This document shows positions 23,413 to 35,200 of a DNA stretch of 64,000 nt, in pieces. The stretch covers positions 2,356,001 through 2,420,000 of the forward strand of contig NC_134434.1 in the NCBI RefSeq assembly GCF_030867145.1, given 5' to 3'. How positions within the stretch are numbered: the stretch's first letter is position 1; the number at the start of each line of letters is the position of its first letter. This stretch comes from Opisthocomus hoazin (taxonomy: Eukaryota > Chordata > Aves > Opisthocomiformes > Opisthocomidae). The translations under genes were made by a program, and so were the position numbers. The notes under the pieces were generated by a model that saw only the letters and a program-made list of their open reading frames with translations, searched no databases and had not been told where the DNA came from.

Positions 23413-26129
23413 TGCTCAGCCCTGAGCTGGTGGGGTGCCAAAAAGCAAGACCCAGCCTGATCCGCACGCTGAGGCGAGGAGCTCGTGCTGGGGGTGCACA
23501 GCTGCTGAGCCCCCGTCCACGGGGTACAAAGTCCCCTCCTAAGGACCGAGACCCTGGGCACAGCTGCAGCCTCTCCCCGGGGTCTGTTTGCCACGAAGGG
23601 TGCCTGTGCCCCAGCGTGGTGGTGCTGGGCTGGAGCTGGTGGGGGCAGTGAGATGCCAGATCCAGCCGGTGCCTTTCGGTAGCCCACGTGCTCCCAGTCC
23701 TGCCAGGAAATGGCAAGGCCACACTTTTAACCTGAAATAAATACTCCCCCGGGACGTCTCGCTGTTTGCAGGGCACAAACGGCCACTTTGGGCAATGGAA
23801 AACTTCCTGCTTACGCTCAGCAGCTCCGGGAAGGAACTGGATCCCAGTGCCGGGTAATCTGGCCGATCTATTCGCGCCAGCCGGCCACGGGACCGGGCGG
23901 GCACAGCCGCGCTGCCCTGTGCTTGGCCATGCACGAGCTGCCGAGGCGGCACCGTGGGCAGAGGCCGATGGTCTCATCCAGGCTCTGTGTTGGTCCGGTG
24001 CTGCCTCGTGCTGTCCCGGCGCCGCGGGAGGAAAGCGGCTGAATGGCAGAGCCCCACTAAGGGCATTGCCCAGCCAGAGCAGGGGTGCAAGCCCAACACC
24101 CTCAGTGTCATTCACACCATCTTTGCGTTGCTGCCGTAGCTTCCTCATCCTTGTTTGACCCCTGGATGGGTGCTGGGGCGTTGCACGAGGGGAATTGCTC
24201 TGCTAAACCTCGATGACGTTCACCCCGGGGTTAGAAAAGCCAGAATTTACCTGCCAGCAGCAGCCAGGTATGGAGAGGTCAGCTTAGCTCCTCCGTGCTA
24301 CAAGGTTTAAGAGCCACACGGCGTGGCAGGACCTGAGCCCTCCTGGCTCCAGGGTTGGGACGATGGTCCTCTGGGTCCTGGCCAGGCCGGTGCACCGCAG
24401 GGATGGGACTACAAGCATCTCCCACTTGCAGAGCAGAAGCGGACCCTGGCACAGCAGCTGCACCCGTGCAGAGCGGGAGGCTCTTCCTCGCATGGGATCA
24501 GACACACGCCTGGTGTCAGCCATGCCACGGAGGGGAACACAACCGCCTGCCTTCTCCTCTTTATGACAGCCATCTGCAAACACAGGAACCCAAAAGCTCA
24601 GGGACAAGCCCTGTGTGTAAGTCCGGGCTGCATCTGGTGCGGGAGGTTTATTCAAAGCCAACCGCACATGAAAACCGAACCCAGCACAAAGCCCGGCCCT
24701 GAGCCCTTGGGCATCCCTGACCAGGGCTCAAAGCCCCAGCACCAAAACCCACCCCGGCCCACAAGCACCCCAAATCCCCTGGGGTCTCACCGTGTATCCA
24801 CCACCGGCCCTTGCAGCTGCCACCACCAGAATACCCTGATACCACAACCAGACCGTGTTTTCAGTTTTGTATATCAGCAGTGAATAAAGCAGTTGTCATC
24901 CACCCCCTGCTCCAGCCCGGCTTAATTTCCAAAGCCTGGTTGGAGGTGTCAACTAATCACAGACTTCCTCCACTTAGCAGCTCAGGGTGAAGGTAATCAC
25001 TGGTTTGGGTGCCTCTGCTCTTGCCCCGACCGAAACTGCTTGCCCCCACCCCTCGGTCCCTGGCGTCACTGCCCGACCAGGTGTTACCCAACGCGGGCGC
25101 ACGGCTGAGATGCCGCAGGCTCCGGCCGCTCCGCTTCCCAAACGCCGAGCCTGCCGCCGGCGATGCCATGACGGGATGGCCAAGCCCTCTCGCCCACCAG
25201 CCTGGCAGCTCTTTCGTGACCCTTGAGGGCGTGTGGTTCCCACCCTGGCAGTGATGGGTCCTGACGAGGCAACCGGCCATCGCTCTGGCTCTGCTCATCA
25301 GCCAGCAATCATAAAGATGCTCCTGGGCGCAACGCTGCACCTCCAGTGCTCGAAAATGAAATAATACAATTTTTCTTGGAAGCGTGGCACTGCCCATCCG
25401 CAGAGCCCCCAGCTCCCAGGTGCCCTCCTGGTCCCTAACCCAGTGCCAGCGGGGCTGGCCACACACGTGTCCCTGCGGGCAGGCACCCGACCTGGCGGCT
25501 CCCCGGCAGCCGCCCACACGAAACTTTTACCGCTCGGTGCAGGCAGGGTAACTCCAGGCTCCATCCTCCGCCCTCTCTAGGAAAGAGGGAAGTTTCCAGC
25601 CTCCTTGGCACGCGGCAGCGTAGGATGGACGGCGAGGACTCCGGCAAGGTTGTGCTGAGAACGGCACTACCTGGTGCTCACTGCTGAGCAAGGATGGTTT
25701 CCCAGGGTGGCTCAGCGCCGCTATCCATGGCTGCTTCTGGGGCCAGGTCTCCCTGCCAGCTCCCACCACCGGCTGCATGGGCCAGAAGAGAGAGGGGCTG
25801 GGAGGGAGGGTAGGGTTCGGGGCCAAGAACCCCTTGCCTTTCCCTCTGGGAGTATTTGGACACACTCTGCTGGGGCCACTGTGTTTGCCCAGTTTAAGAA
25901 ACCAGAGCTAAGCTGGGAGCAGACCAGTACCTGTGGTTATATTCTGTTGCTGCTCTTTGTAGGATCATGAGATGTTGATTTCATGGAAGCCAGGAATGCC
26001 TGCAAGACAAGAAAAAGCTTGCAAGAAGAAGCCCATGCATGGCTTTAATAGCAAGAAGAGGGGTTGTACGATGCTGTCCCTGCACCCAGGATGGGCACTG
26101 CCCTCCACCGGCCACGGGACCTTGCTCTG

Positions 26130-26900
26130 CCCCAGCATCAGCTCTGTCCCGGCACGGCAGGTTGGTGCCACTCCAAGATCAAAGAGCAGCTGGGTGCTGC
26201 AGCCCCCGGCCAGGGCCCCGTTCCGGCTGGAGGGGAGGCGAGGGCAGCCGGGACCGTGACGCAGCCGGCCGTGCCCAGGAGGCAGTGCCTGGAAGGCAGC
26301 GAGCCGCCCGGCCGGCGTGGAAAGCCAACGCGCTGTGTCACTCCTTCGGGCTGGAAATTTGGTCGGGAGCCAAAGGGCTGCCCGAGTCCAGCCGGACTCC
26401 AGGAACGCAGCCCCATCTCCCCAGCTCTCGCACGGCCGTAACCCGGCTGCTGCGGGGAGGCCATGGTTGTGCCAGGGGGCCGGGGAGAGGGTCTGCTGTC
26501 CTGGCTCCGTCAGGCACAGACGGGCTCCGTCTCCCTGCCGGGCATGGGGCCGCATCCAGCCAACACCCCGCGCGCCCACCCTGCCCGTTACACGTGGGGC
26601 ACCCCCCGGGCACGGGTGAATGGCTTTCTGGGGGTGGACCGCCCCGAGCCCACCTCCCCCAGGGAAGAGCCCACCCTTCCCCACGGGCACGGGCAGCCCA
26701 CCGGAGCCCTGCCAGGCCTGCCTCCCACCGGTGCCACCGCACCGAGGGCAGCATTTGTTTCTTCTTCGAGGCGAGGGCCCGGGTGCACCCTGCCAGCCAA
26801 AGGGATAACTCACACGCTGCCTGGCAGCTATTTCATCAGCACGGCCGGACCCATAAAACCAGTTAGCTTGGAAAAACAGGGACTCTTCTAATGATACCTT
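26130..26900. other. CpG-rich intergenic block
   Basis: GC- and CpG-dense DNA (for example GCCGGCCGTGCCC, CGCGCGCCCACCC) far from either flanking gene start. It could be an orphan CpG island, an enhancer or simply high microchromosomal GC. No gene can be assigned. Confidence 0.35.
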
Positions 26901-28307
26901 TGTAGCAGTGGTGCTCCGGATCCCAGCCCACCGAGGGAATATCTGCAGGAGCCCAGAGGAGGTTGCGGGTCGGCTCTGGCTGGCACGTGGCTGCTTCCCC
27001 AGCCCTGCCAGCAGCACAGGGTGAACACGACATCCCCCATCCCCAGCGCCCCGACAGCCGGCATTTTGCAGCCTCCTAGGAAAACACGAACACGAGGAAA
27101 GCTGCTGATCCTACAGCTGGTTTTGCCACAAAAGCAAAGTCTCCCCAGCCCCGTTCCTCCAGCTTTCCACCTCCTGCCCAGAGCCGTTGCAGGTGCTGCT
27201 CCTTAATCCCAGCCCGGGGAAGCAGGAGCCACCCTGACCCAAGCAACCTCACCGGTGCATTTTATTACCGACTTTGGCAAGGCCCTGCTGGGATCGGGGT
27301 CAGCGGCACTCGGAACTCGCTGGCAGGAGGGCAAAGTGGGGCAAAGTGAAAGAGGGAGGAGGCCTGTGAAAAAAAAAATAGAGCTTATAATAGAAACCAG
27401 GTTAGGGCTAAACTGTGGGTGGTAGGAGCTGTCGCAGCAGGTAGAGCTGGCTGCCACTGCCAGCCCAGGGGATCTGGGGGCCTCTGAGCCATCCTCAGCA
27501 TCCTCACTTCACCATCCTCACCAAATTTTGAGGGTTGTCACTCCTCCAATTTTGGGAGTCGCTGGGCTGGAGGGCACAGGGGGAGAGAGGCTGTAGGGAC
27601 GAGTCTGGGTGCAAAATGAACACAAGCTCAGCCCTAAAACCATCCCTTCATCCTGCAAGGGCTCTTCTGGTCCATTGGCTGCCCGGGGTTCGGGACTCCC
27701 CCTCCGGAGGGTCCTTGCTGTCCCAGGAGAGCCACGTCTGGGGCAGCCAGACACTGACCCAGCTCAAACAGAGCCTTAGATAGCAGTTCTGCAGAAAAGG
27801 TAAGGTTGGGCTTTATTTTCCTTTTCTTCCTGAGTGGGAAAAGAACAATCAACAATGAGCCAAGCATGGCACAAGGCGAGATAAGGCTGACCTCCTGCAG
27901 TGCTCGTGGTTGCAGGACGAGCGTCACCGGGCACTTTGCACAACCTTGACTGTTGGCCCAAAATACGCGGAGGGCTCACGAGGTGCCGCTGGCACTGCCA
28001 CGGCACCCACCAGGCCCAGCAGCCCATGGGCAGCCAGATCTGCCAGCAAACGCAGGAGCCATCCCAGAGCCACGTACCCAGCTGGGCTGCAGCCAGCTGG
28101 AGCCAGGCAGGGAGCTGATAGTGGGATTTACGGAGCGAAGCTGGAGGTGGTTCTGGGAATAGCCTCGCTGCCTGACACGAGCCTGCTTCCCGAGCAGGAT
28201 GTCACCTTCCGGCATGTGGCATAGGCGATGCCCTGGAAAACCGGGTGATTTGCTGGTAGAGGGGTGACTAAGACTCATGCTTTGTTGGAAAAAGGGGTGA
28301 AACCAGC

Positions 28308-28362
28308 CTCCTTGGAGCTGACGTAAATTCTCCTTGGAGCTGACGTAAATTCTCCTTGGAGC
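28308..28362 (+). repeat. 22-base tandem repeat, about 2.5 copies
   Basis: Unit CTCCTTGGAGCTGACGTAAA plus TT, perfect in the first two copies (28308-28329, 28330-28351), followed by a partial third copy. Each full unit contains TGACGTAA, a CRE/C-EBP-type palindromic half, and CTCCTTGGAG, itself an inverted repeat. Confidence 0.9.
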
Positions 28363-30399
28363 ACGCAGGATTCAGCCTATACACGGATCGATAGCTTTCA
28401 CCAGCCCACAGACAATTTGTCACCCAGGATTCCACTCCATCTGCTCCAGACCAGGAGAAGACCCGCTGTTAACTATGCCAAAACATGCCCATGATCTCAG
28501 TTGCCTCCAAACAGCAGGTCTCCCTTTCCCGTAGTGAAAAGCCCTGTGGTCAACAAAATTACCTCTCCAGAAGACAAGTCCACAGTGATGTTGTGAGTGG
28601 GTTCCCATGCCCATCCCCTGCCCCACTGAAGCACCGGGCACGTTGCCCTCAGCCCTTTGGGAAGGCTCTGTTTGTGGGGAGCCGGGATGGGGAGGACATC
28701 TGAGGAGAGACGGTGACTGCTGCTGGCTCCCCTTCCTTCTTTACAGGCCCAATCATTCTGGGAAAGAAACGGTGTAAAAAGGTGATTTGGTTCAGCCTTC
28801 AGTCCCAACACAGCCTTATCCAGCTGTCAGGGCTGGGACAGCTCTTAGAACCAGCTGCCAAGATGGTGCCCTTTGGAGAGGATGGCACCCGTCCCGTGTC
28901 ACCTCCTCCAGCCCCCGGTGTCCCGGGAGGGCCAGGAGCCTTCTCATCCCCCCGGCATGGAAAGCCACCCAGGAGGCACCCGCAATGCCTGGCCCCCTCC
29001 CCACCATCTCGCACTCGGTCAAACCCAGCTCCAGCTCTGGACATCGTGCCCGGCCGCAGCGCTGGTGCTCGCCGGGGGAAGTTGGAGCACGCGGCATTCC
29101 TGCCCGCCGGAGCCGAGCGAGCCCGGGCTGGGTGAGTAACCCCTTCGGTCAGCTGCCTCGGATACCGGGGGCTGAGCTATCACCCGGTGCTGGCAGGTGA
29201 GGAGGCACGATGCTCCACTGGCACCCTGGAGCCTCGCCCTGCTCCTGCGAACGGGGATAACAGAGCTCAGCACCACGTCCCAGCACCGTCCAGCTCCCAG
29301 CACTCTTCTGTGCCCTCTCCCACCCGCTTGCTCCAGGCGAGTGGTGTCCCTGCCCTCCTCCTCTTCCCTGAGCCACCAGCCAGGCACCCTGCTACCCTCC
29401 ACCCCAGCACGGCTCTTGGGCATGTGGATACCACCAGACCATCTTCACCCCTCTCCAGGTTGGCTTTTGCCCCTCTGTGGGTGCTGCCCAGCCCTGCCGT
29501 GCTCCTCCAGGCAGCCTGTGCATCCATCGTGGGTACTGCTCCGGGGTGCCACGGCCACCCAGGGCTTTCATGAGGTGGGGGGCTGGGCTGTCCCCATTCC
29601 TGCAGGCGTTATCCCAGAGCAGGAGCAGGGCTGCAGTCACAGATATGCCGGTGCTGCTGCCAGCACCCTGCCCACGTGGGCTTGTATAACCTCTTACGTC
29701 AGGCAGCGCTGGGCCGTGGCTGAGCCGGCTCCTGCTTCCCTCCCTGCCTATGCTGACTCGGCACTGCAGCTGGTCCTGGGGCTCAGAGCTCTGAGGTCCC
29801 ACTCCCTGGGGATCCCCGCACCTGCTGGGTGCCCCACGGGCCCCTCTGCCCAACACCCTTCCCACAGGGATGCTGGTGGGTGCTGTGACCTGGTCCCTGC
29901 TGCGACCCAAGGATGCTCATCCTCCCCTTTGGCACCCGTTGGGACGTGGTTCTGCTTCACACGGAGCAGCCTTTGCTGTTGTCTTTGAAAGCAACCAAAG
30001 CAATAAAGGGGATGTTTTTCACGCTTCTCCCAGGGGACAGGGGACGGGATGTGGCCAGGGCTGCTCCCTGGCCAGCAGTGGAGATGAGCCCAGCACAGCC
30101 CGACTGGCACCCAGAAAGCCTCCACCTCCCCAGCCATCCCTGACCAGCTTTCCAAACCTGACCGGCTGGGTTTCGGGGTGCTGGAGCTGTGACAAAGCAC
30201 CAGGGCAGCAGGGCAAAGGCATTCCCTGGCACCGGAGCAGGCAGAACGCCGTGCCAAGAACTGCACATGCTGCTCACCTCCCCTTCCCAGCCCCTGGAAC
30301 ACAAGCAGAACCTCTGGGGAGCTGATGCCTGCGGGTGCAACCAGTGGCCGGCTCCTGGCTGCCTCTCAGTGCCCTCGGGGGCTGCGCAGCACCCACAAA

Positions 30400-31750
30400 A
30401 CCTACAGCCGGGGTTCACACATCTTGGGCATGGGTAGCCGAGCCCACACGCGGCTGTCGAGCGCGCGCCGTTGCCCCCCGGGCATCACTCGTGGGTAGCA
30501 AAGCGCTGCGGGGTTTGCTTTGGCACCCGGTGCCCTTATGCAAGGACGCGGGAGAGCGGTGAGGATGAGCCCTGCTTTATGGGTCAGAAAATGGAGGTGC
30601 GGGGCAGTTCGGGGATTGGGCTAGGTCAGCCCGTGAGTCAGTGGCAAAGGAGGGACCGCGCGGCGGAGGCTTTATTAGCTGATGAGGGGTGGAGCAAGGC
30701 TCCGCTGGCAGGCGAGGAGCCACGCCGAGACGCGGCCTCGACCCAGCGGGTCTCGCTCTCCCGCCCGGCGGGTCCCCCAGCACCCTGACCTGCTGGTGAT
30801 GCGGCCCTGGCCCCGCTCCTCCTCCTCCTCGCCGTGCCCCTGAGGGGTGGCCGGACCACTCGTCCCCCACCGCAGCCCCGGACTCGCCCACGGCGCAGCC
30901 ACCAAGGCGGTGATGGAGCAAGGTCAGTGAAACAGGTTTCTCCTCCCGGGTCCCTCGAGCGAGGCGTCCTTCCCCGCGCGGGTTGGGGAGCTGCAGACGT
31001 GTTGACAGCGGCTCTCGTTAGCTCGGTTATTGAGCGGGGCTGAGGGCTGGGCTCTCACCTCGGGAGGCAGAGGCTCGGATGGGGCCACGGCTGCCTCGTG
31101 CATCTCCCCGTCCCTCCCCGGGTGGGCAGCCGTGCTGCTCAGCCTTCCCTGGCCTCGCAGGACCCCGCGGGAGCCCCCCATCTCCGAACCACCGAGGGGG
31201 ACGGGGCAGCTGAAATAACGGGTGCTCACGTGGGAGCTCTGCCGTGCTGGGCACCCCGAGGGGCTGGGGGGCAGCAGCCTCAGCTGACCCCCGTGCCGTG
31301 GCCCGCAGCCGCCCCCGGGTGCTGGCACGCCAGCCGAGCCGCCGGTGCCAAGCTCGGGGGTTGTTTGTGTCTGTGGAGAAGGGCCAGGCTGGGGGTTTAG
31401 CACAGCAGAGGTAAAAGGCAGCCGCCGGCCCAGCTGCCGGGAGCTTTTCCATGCCCCGTCCAGGCCTTCCGCCGTCCCGCTGGAGCGGCCGCGGGCTCCT
31501 CTGTGCTTCTCGCCAGCAGTGCCCGCGGCCGGTGGCACCGGGGACGGGGAAGCGTGGTGGGCAGCCACCCTGACCGCGGGCGCGTTTCCAAAACACAGCG
31601 TGGGCGAGGGTCCCCGGCGCCAACGCCGGGTTTTGGTGCGAGGCGGCCGTGCCAGCCGAGCTCTGCCGCTTCCCGGCGCTGAGATAGCGGGTGGGGAACA
31701 AGGGGATGCTGTAGCAGCCGGACCCGTCCTCGGGTGAGAGCAGCATCGTG
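30400..31750. other. CpG-rich intergenic block
   Basis: The densest CpG stretch away from annotated gene starts, with motifs such as CGCGCGCCG, CGGCGGAGG and GGCGGGTCCCC. Donor-like sites occur in it on the plus strand (CAAGGTCAGT near 30927, AGAGGTAAAA near 31407). It could be the promoter of an unannotated non-coding transcript. No protein is supported. Confidence 0.35.
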
Positions 31751-32142
31751 CTCAGCCCGCTGCCGGCACTGCCCTGCTGCAACCCGCACCTGGGCTGCAG
31801 CCTCACCAGAGCCGGGGAGGAGACCCCAAAGAAATCCACCCCCACCAGTGCTTAAAGGCTTGCATAGGGCTTACTGCCTGGGTTTAGGTGGTTTCTGGGC
31901 TGGATCACCCCTTGTAGCCCTGTGTTTGCTGCTCCCAGTGCAGTCCTGCGAGGGTTCGGGTGGTCCAGCCTCCACCTGGGTGTCTCCTCTGGTGACGGCA
32001 GCTCCTGGTCCTGCCAGGACCTTCAGGGCTTGGTGGCTCTGCTGGCTTTGGAGAGCGCTGGCGAGTTGGAGGTCAGTGTCCTGCAGCAGGAAAACATAAT
32101 TGCTGTCAAAGTGCATCCGAAAAGGTTAAAGCTTAGATAAAG

Positions 32143-32213
32143 CTTGGGCAGGGGGTTGGGCTGGGTGACCCACAGAGGTCCCTTCCAACCCCTACCATGC
32201 TGTGATTCTGTGA
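32143..32213 (+). mobile_element. CR1 LINE, 3' terminal remnant
   Basis: Only the last about 70 bases of CR1: GGGCAGGGGGTTGGGCTGGG, then GACCCACAGAGGTCCCTTCC and ACCATGCTGTGATTCTGTGA. Extremely 5'-truncated insertion. Confidence 0.88.
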
Positions 32214-35200
32214 AAGATCAGGGGCCCAGGCAGGGATCGCAGGGCTCTGCCACGAGCAGGGCCCCAGTGCCGCAGGGCAGCAACACTGTGACACGTGCCC
32301 TGATGGGCACTGGCTCAGTCCCACGCCAGCTGGGGGTCCCACAGCCCCCCCAGTGCCTTTGCCCCTGGGCTTTCTCCCACCGAAGTGTCCGGGGGAGGAT
32401 GTACCGGCTGTCGGGGGCACTAGTCCTGCAGTGCTGGTGTTGACCCCAGCCAACCGCGTGGTCTTGGCTAGCGGTGCTACCGAGGAGCCAGTGCTGGTAT
32501 TGTCCCAGCTACACAGCCTTTCCCAGCCCCTACCCACCCACCACCACCTCCGGGACCCACGTGCCCCCCAGTTCAGGCAGGAGATGCCCACTGGCTGGGG
32601 GCTGTGCAGGGATGCTCGGTGCCCTCACCTCGGCACGTGGAGTGGCTCCATCGCTGGGGTTGGAGTCCAGTCCTCCTAAAACACAGTTCCCCACAGCTTT
32701 GGCATCCCCACCAGCAATGCTGGACACAACCCTGTCCTCAGTGCTGGTTTCAGGGCCCTGCCAGAGCGAGCCAGGAGCCCCGGTGTGGTGGGGGACCAGG
32801 GATGTTCAGCAGCTGGGGACAAAGATCAGGCAGTGCCTGGGCTCGAAGCACACCTATCCCCAGAAGCACTGCCAGAGCTCAGGGGGATGAATCCAGACCA
32901 ATGCCACATCCCTGACCACAGCCACTTCTTGCCCCAGCCAAAGGTCCCCCCAGCCTGAAGTCCCCAACTACGAGCCCTTAAATCCCTCCCTCTCTCCATG
33001 CTGTTGGGGCAGGAGCCTAGTCGAAGACATCTGGCTTTTCCAGCTCCAGGCTACCCCACAGCTCGCCCTTCGCCCCCAGCCCACCCAGCCTGAGTGCTGA
33101 GGGGCTCTGGGGGGGTCTTGCAGAAGGTGCAGTTCCTTGCATGCTTCTGCAAAAACAGCTCCATACCCTTGCTGAGGCTGGAAAAAATTATTGCAGCTGC
33201 AACCCCACAGTTACAGAGCAAACCTGAGCTCTGGCCCTGCACCAAGCCCTGTGGGAGGTGCTGCCCTGCTCCTGACCCTCATTCAGTGGCAGGCAGAGAT
33301 TTTAGCTTAACGCCCAGGAGGGAGCATCTCCCTGCCTTGCACCTCAAGCAAACCGCCTGCCTGCGCCAGGCGCTGCGGGCAGACCCCAAAGGCAGACGGG
33401 CCCAGGGCACCAGTGATGCCCCACACCTCGCTCTGCCCCAGCTGCCCCCAGCAATGCTTTGGGGTGAACCCCCGCTCCTCCAGCCACCCCGGCAGAAAGC
33501 AAGACCTGGATGATGAGTACCGGGGAACTCACTCCAGCCCTGAGACACTTGGTGGCAGAATCCACAGCAATGCCTGATATTTTGCTAAAATTTATGATTT
33601 GCATGAAGCAGACATAGAAAATAATTTGCCCTGTTAATACCTAAAGCTAGCATTAAAAGAAAATGCTGCTCCATTTCTCCCGCTTCCCTGGCCCGCTCGG
33701 CAGCTCTCTCTCAGGGAGGACACACTGAGCCACGTCCAAGCCGCTGCCTTTTAGAGCCCTTGGGTTTTGGGAACAAGCGGTGGAGGGTCCAAAAGCCAAC
33801 GTGAGGCCCCTGCAAGGTGCCCTCTGCAACCCAGGCTGCACCAATGCTGCCCCCAGCTCTGCGCTTGGCTGCTGGGGAGCAGCACCGGGGGCACCGTGCA
33901 AGGCATGGCAAAGCCAGGGCGTGCCGTGGGTGCTCTGCACGGAGCCCCTTCGCGCTCACCGCCGTTCCTGCCACTGCACCTTACTCAGCCGCTCGGCCAG
34001 GAAGTGAATCCCCGGTGGGATGGGCAGGAAATAATTTAGCAAGTGGTGCACAACGGCCCGCGCTGGCCTGGCAGGTCCCGGACCCCAGCAGCACCCTCCG
34101 GTGTGGGCGCCGTCACCGGCTCCGGGTGAGGATGGAGGAGAGGAGCATCGGGCAGCGCTGAGGACTAAGTGCTCCCACCCAAGGGAGATGCCTCCCCATG
34201 GTCCCATCTGCCCGTAGGACTTACCTGGTGTCCTATGGGTGATGTCCTTTCTTGGTTCCCGTGCCAGCCCCGCGTGGCGTGGCTGAGCACTCGTGCTGTC
34301 AGAGGGGAGCAGCCAGTAACCCCAGTGCTGCTGGCAGCCTGGGGGAAGGAGCCGTGTGTCCTCCCAGTCCAGCTGTGGTACCCAGCAGCCGAGCAGGGAT
34401 GCTGCAATGCTCACTCAGCACCTGCATCTCCTACACCACCACTGCACACCCTCCAGCATCCTCAAAAACCTCCCCTGCCTTCTCCCCCCTCCAGACTGCG
34501 CTCGGGGCGGGGGGCTCAGCTAGCACCCAGGGACAGGGAGACAAAAGCACCTGAGTGACAGCAAGTGCCAACACATCTCCTTGGGGACAAGGGCAGAGCC
34601 TACGAATCGGCATCACTTTTGTCAACAATGTTCCTGCAGTTGAGGAGCCGTGGCTGTCCAGCGCAAGGCTGGGGTGTCTGTGCCATGGCCAGGCCACTGG
34701 CATGGACCCTTGGCCTCGCTCTGCTCCCTGCATGCCACATCCTGCACCATCGGGGACAGGGAAATACATATCCAAGCTAAACCCAGGGGACTGGTTTTGC
34801 TGGGAAGGCCAATTTAACAGAGGCAGCAGCACAGAGCGGTTTTGTGCTCATGGCTTGGGGCGTTAAGGGACCACTGTCCCCAGGATCACAGGCTGCCTGC
34901 CGAGGAGATGCTCCCATCCACCACCGTAGTGCCCGCAGGTCCCGCGCCGTGTCCGACCGCCCAGGTGCCATGGGCACACTCGGCCTTGGGCAGAGATGAA
35001 GGCTGCTCTTTGCTGGCTGGCAGCCCCGGGACGGGGAAACCTGCCGCCTGGCTCGGTTTCTGTTTTGGAGGGCATTTAAGGGTGTTCTCCAGGGTGTGCC
35101 AGCCCTGGCCTCCACCCTGCTTTCACAAGCTCTCTCTCCAAAAGGAGTTTGTTGTTCTCGGCCATGGAATAGATGCAATTAGCACCAGCGAGGCTCCCCG

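Larger units (their letters stand above)
23413..32142. other. Long intergenic stretch between FADS6 and USH1G (left part)
   Basis: No exon of a known protein is recognised. Notable contents are a CpG-rich block about 26130-26900 overlapping a 350-codon open frame on the minus strand, a 22-base tandem repeat at 28308-28362, a strong donor-like GTGAGTAA at 29132, and a second CpG-rich block about 30400-31750. Isolated AATAAA hexamers occur on the plus strand near 24882 and 30001 without an associated gene. Confidence 0.45.

Noticed and set aside
29197-29988. 263-codon plus-strand frame
   Set aside because: No recognisable domain or homology, and Pro/Ser/Ala-rich. Considered chance.
31027-31845. 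272-codon minus-strand frame in the 31 kb CpG block
   Set aside because: Low-complexity Gly/Pro/Arg/Ala translation with several overlapping long frames on both strands, as expected from a lack of A/T-rich stops.
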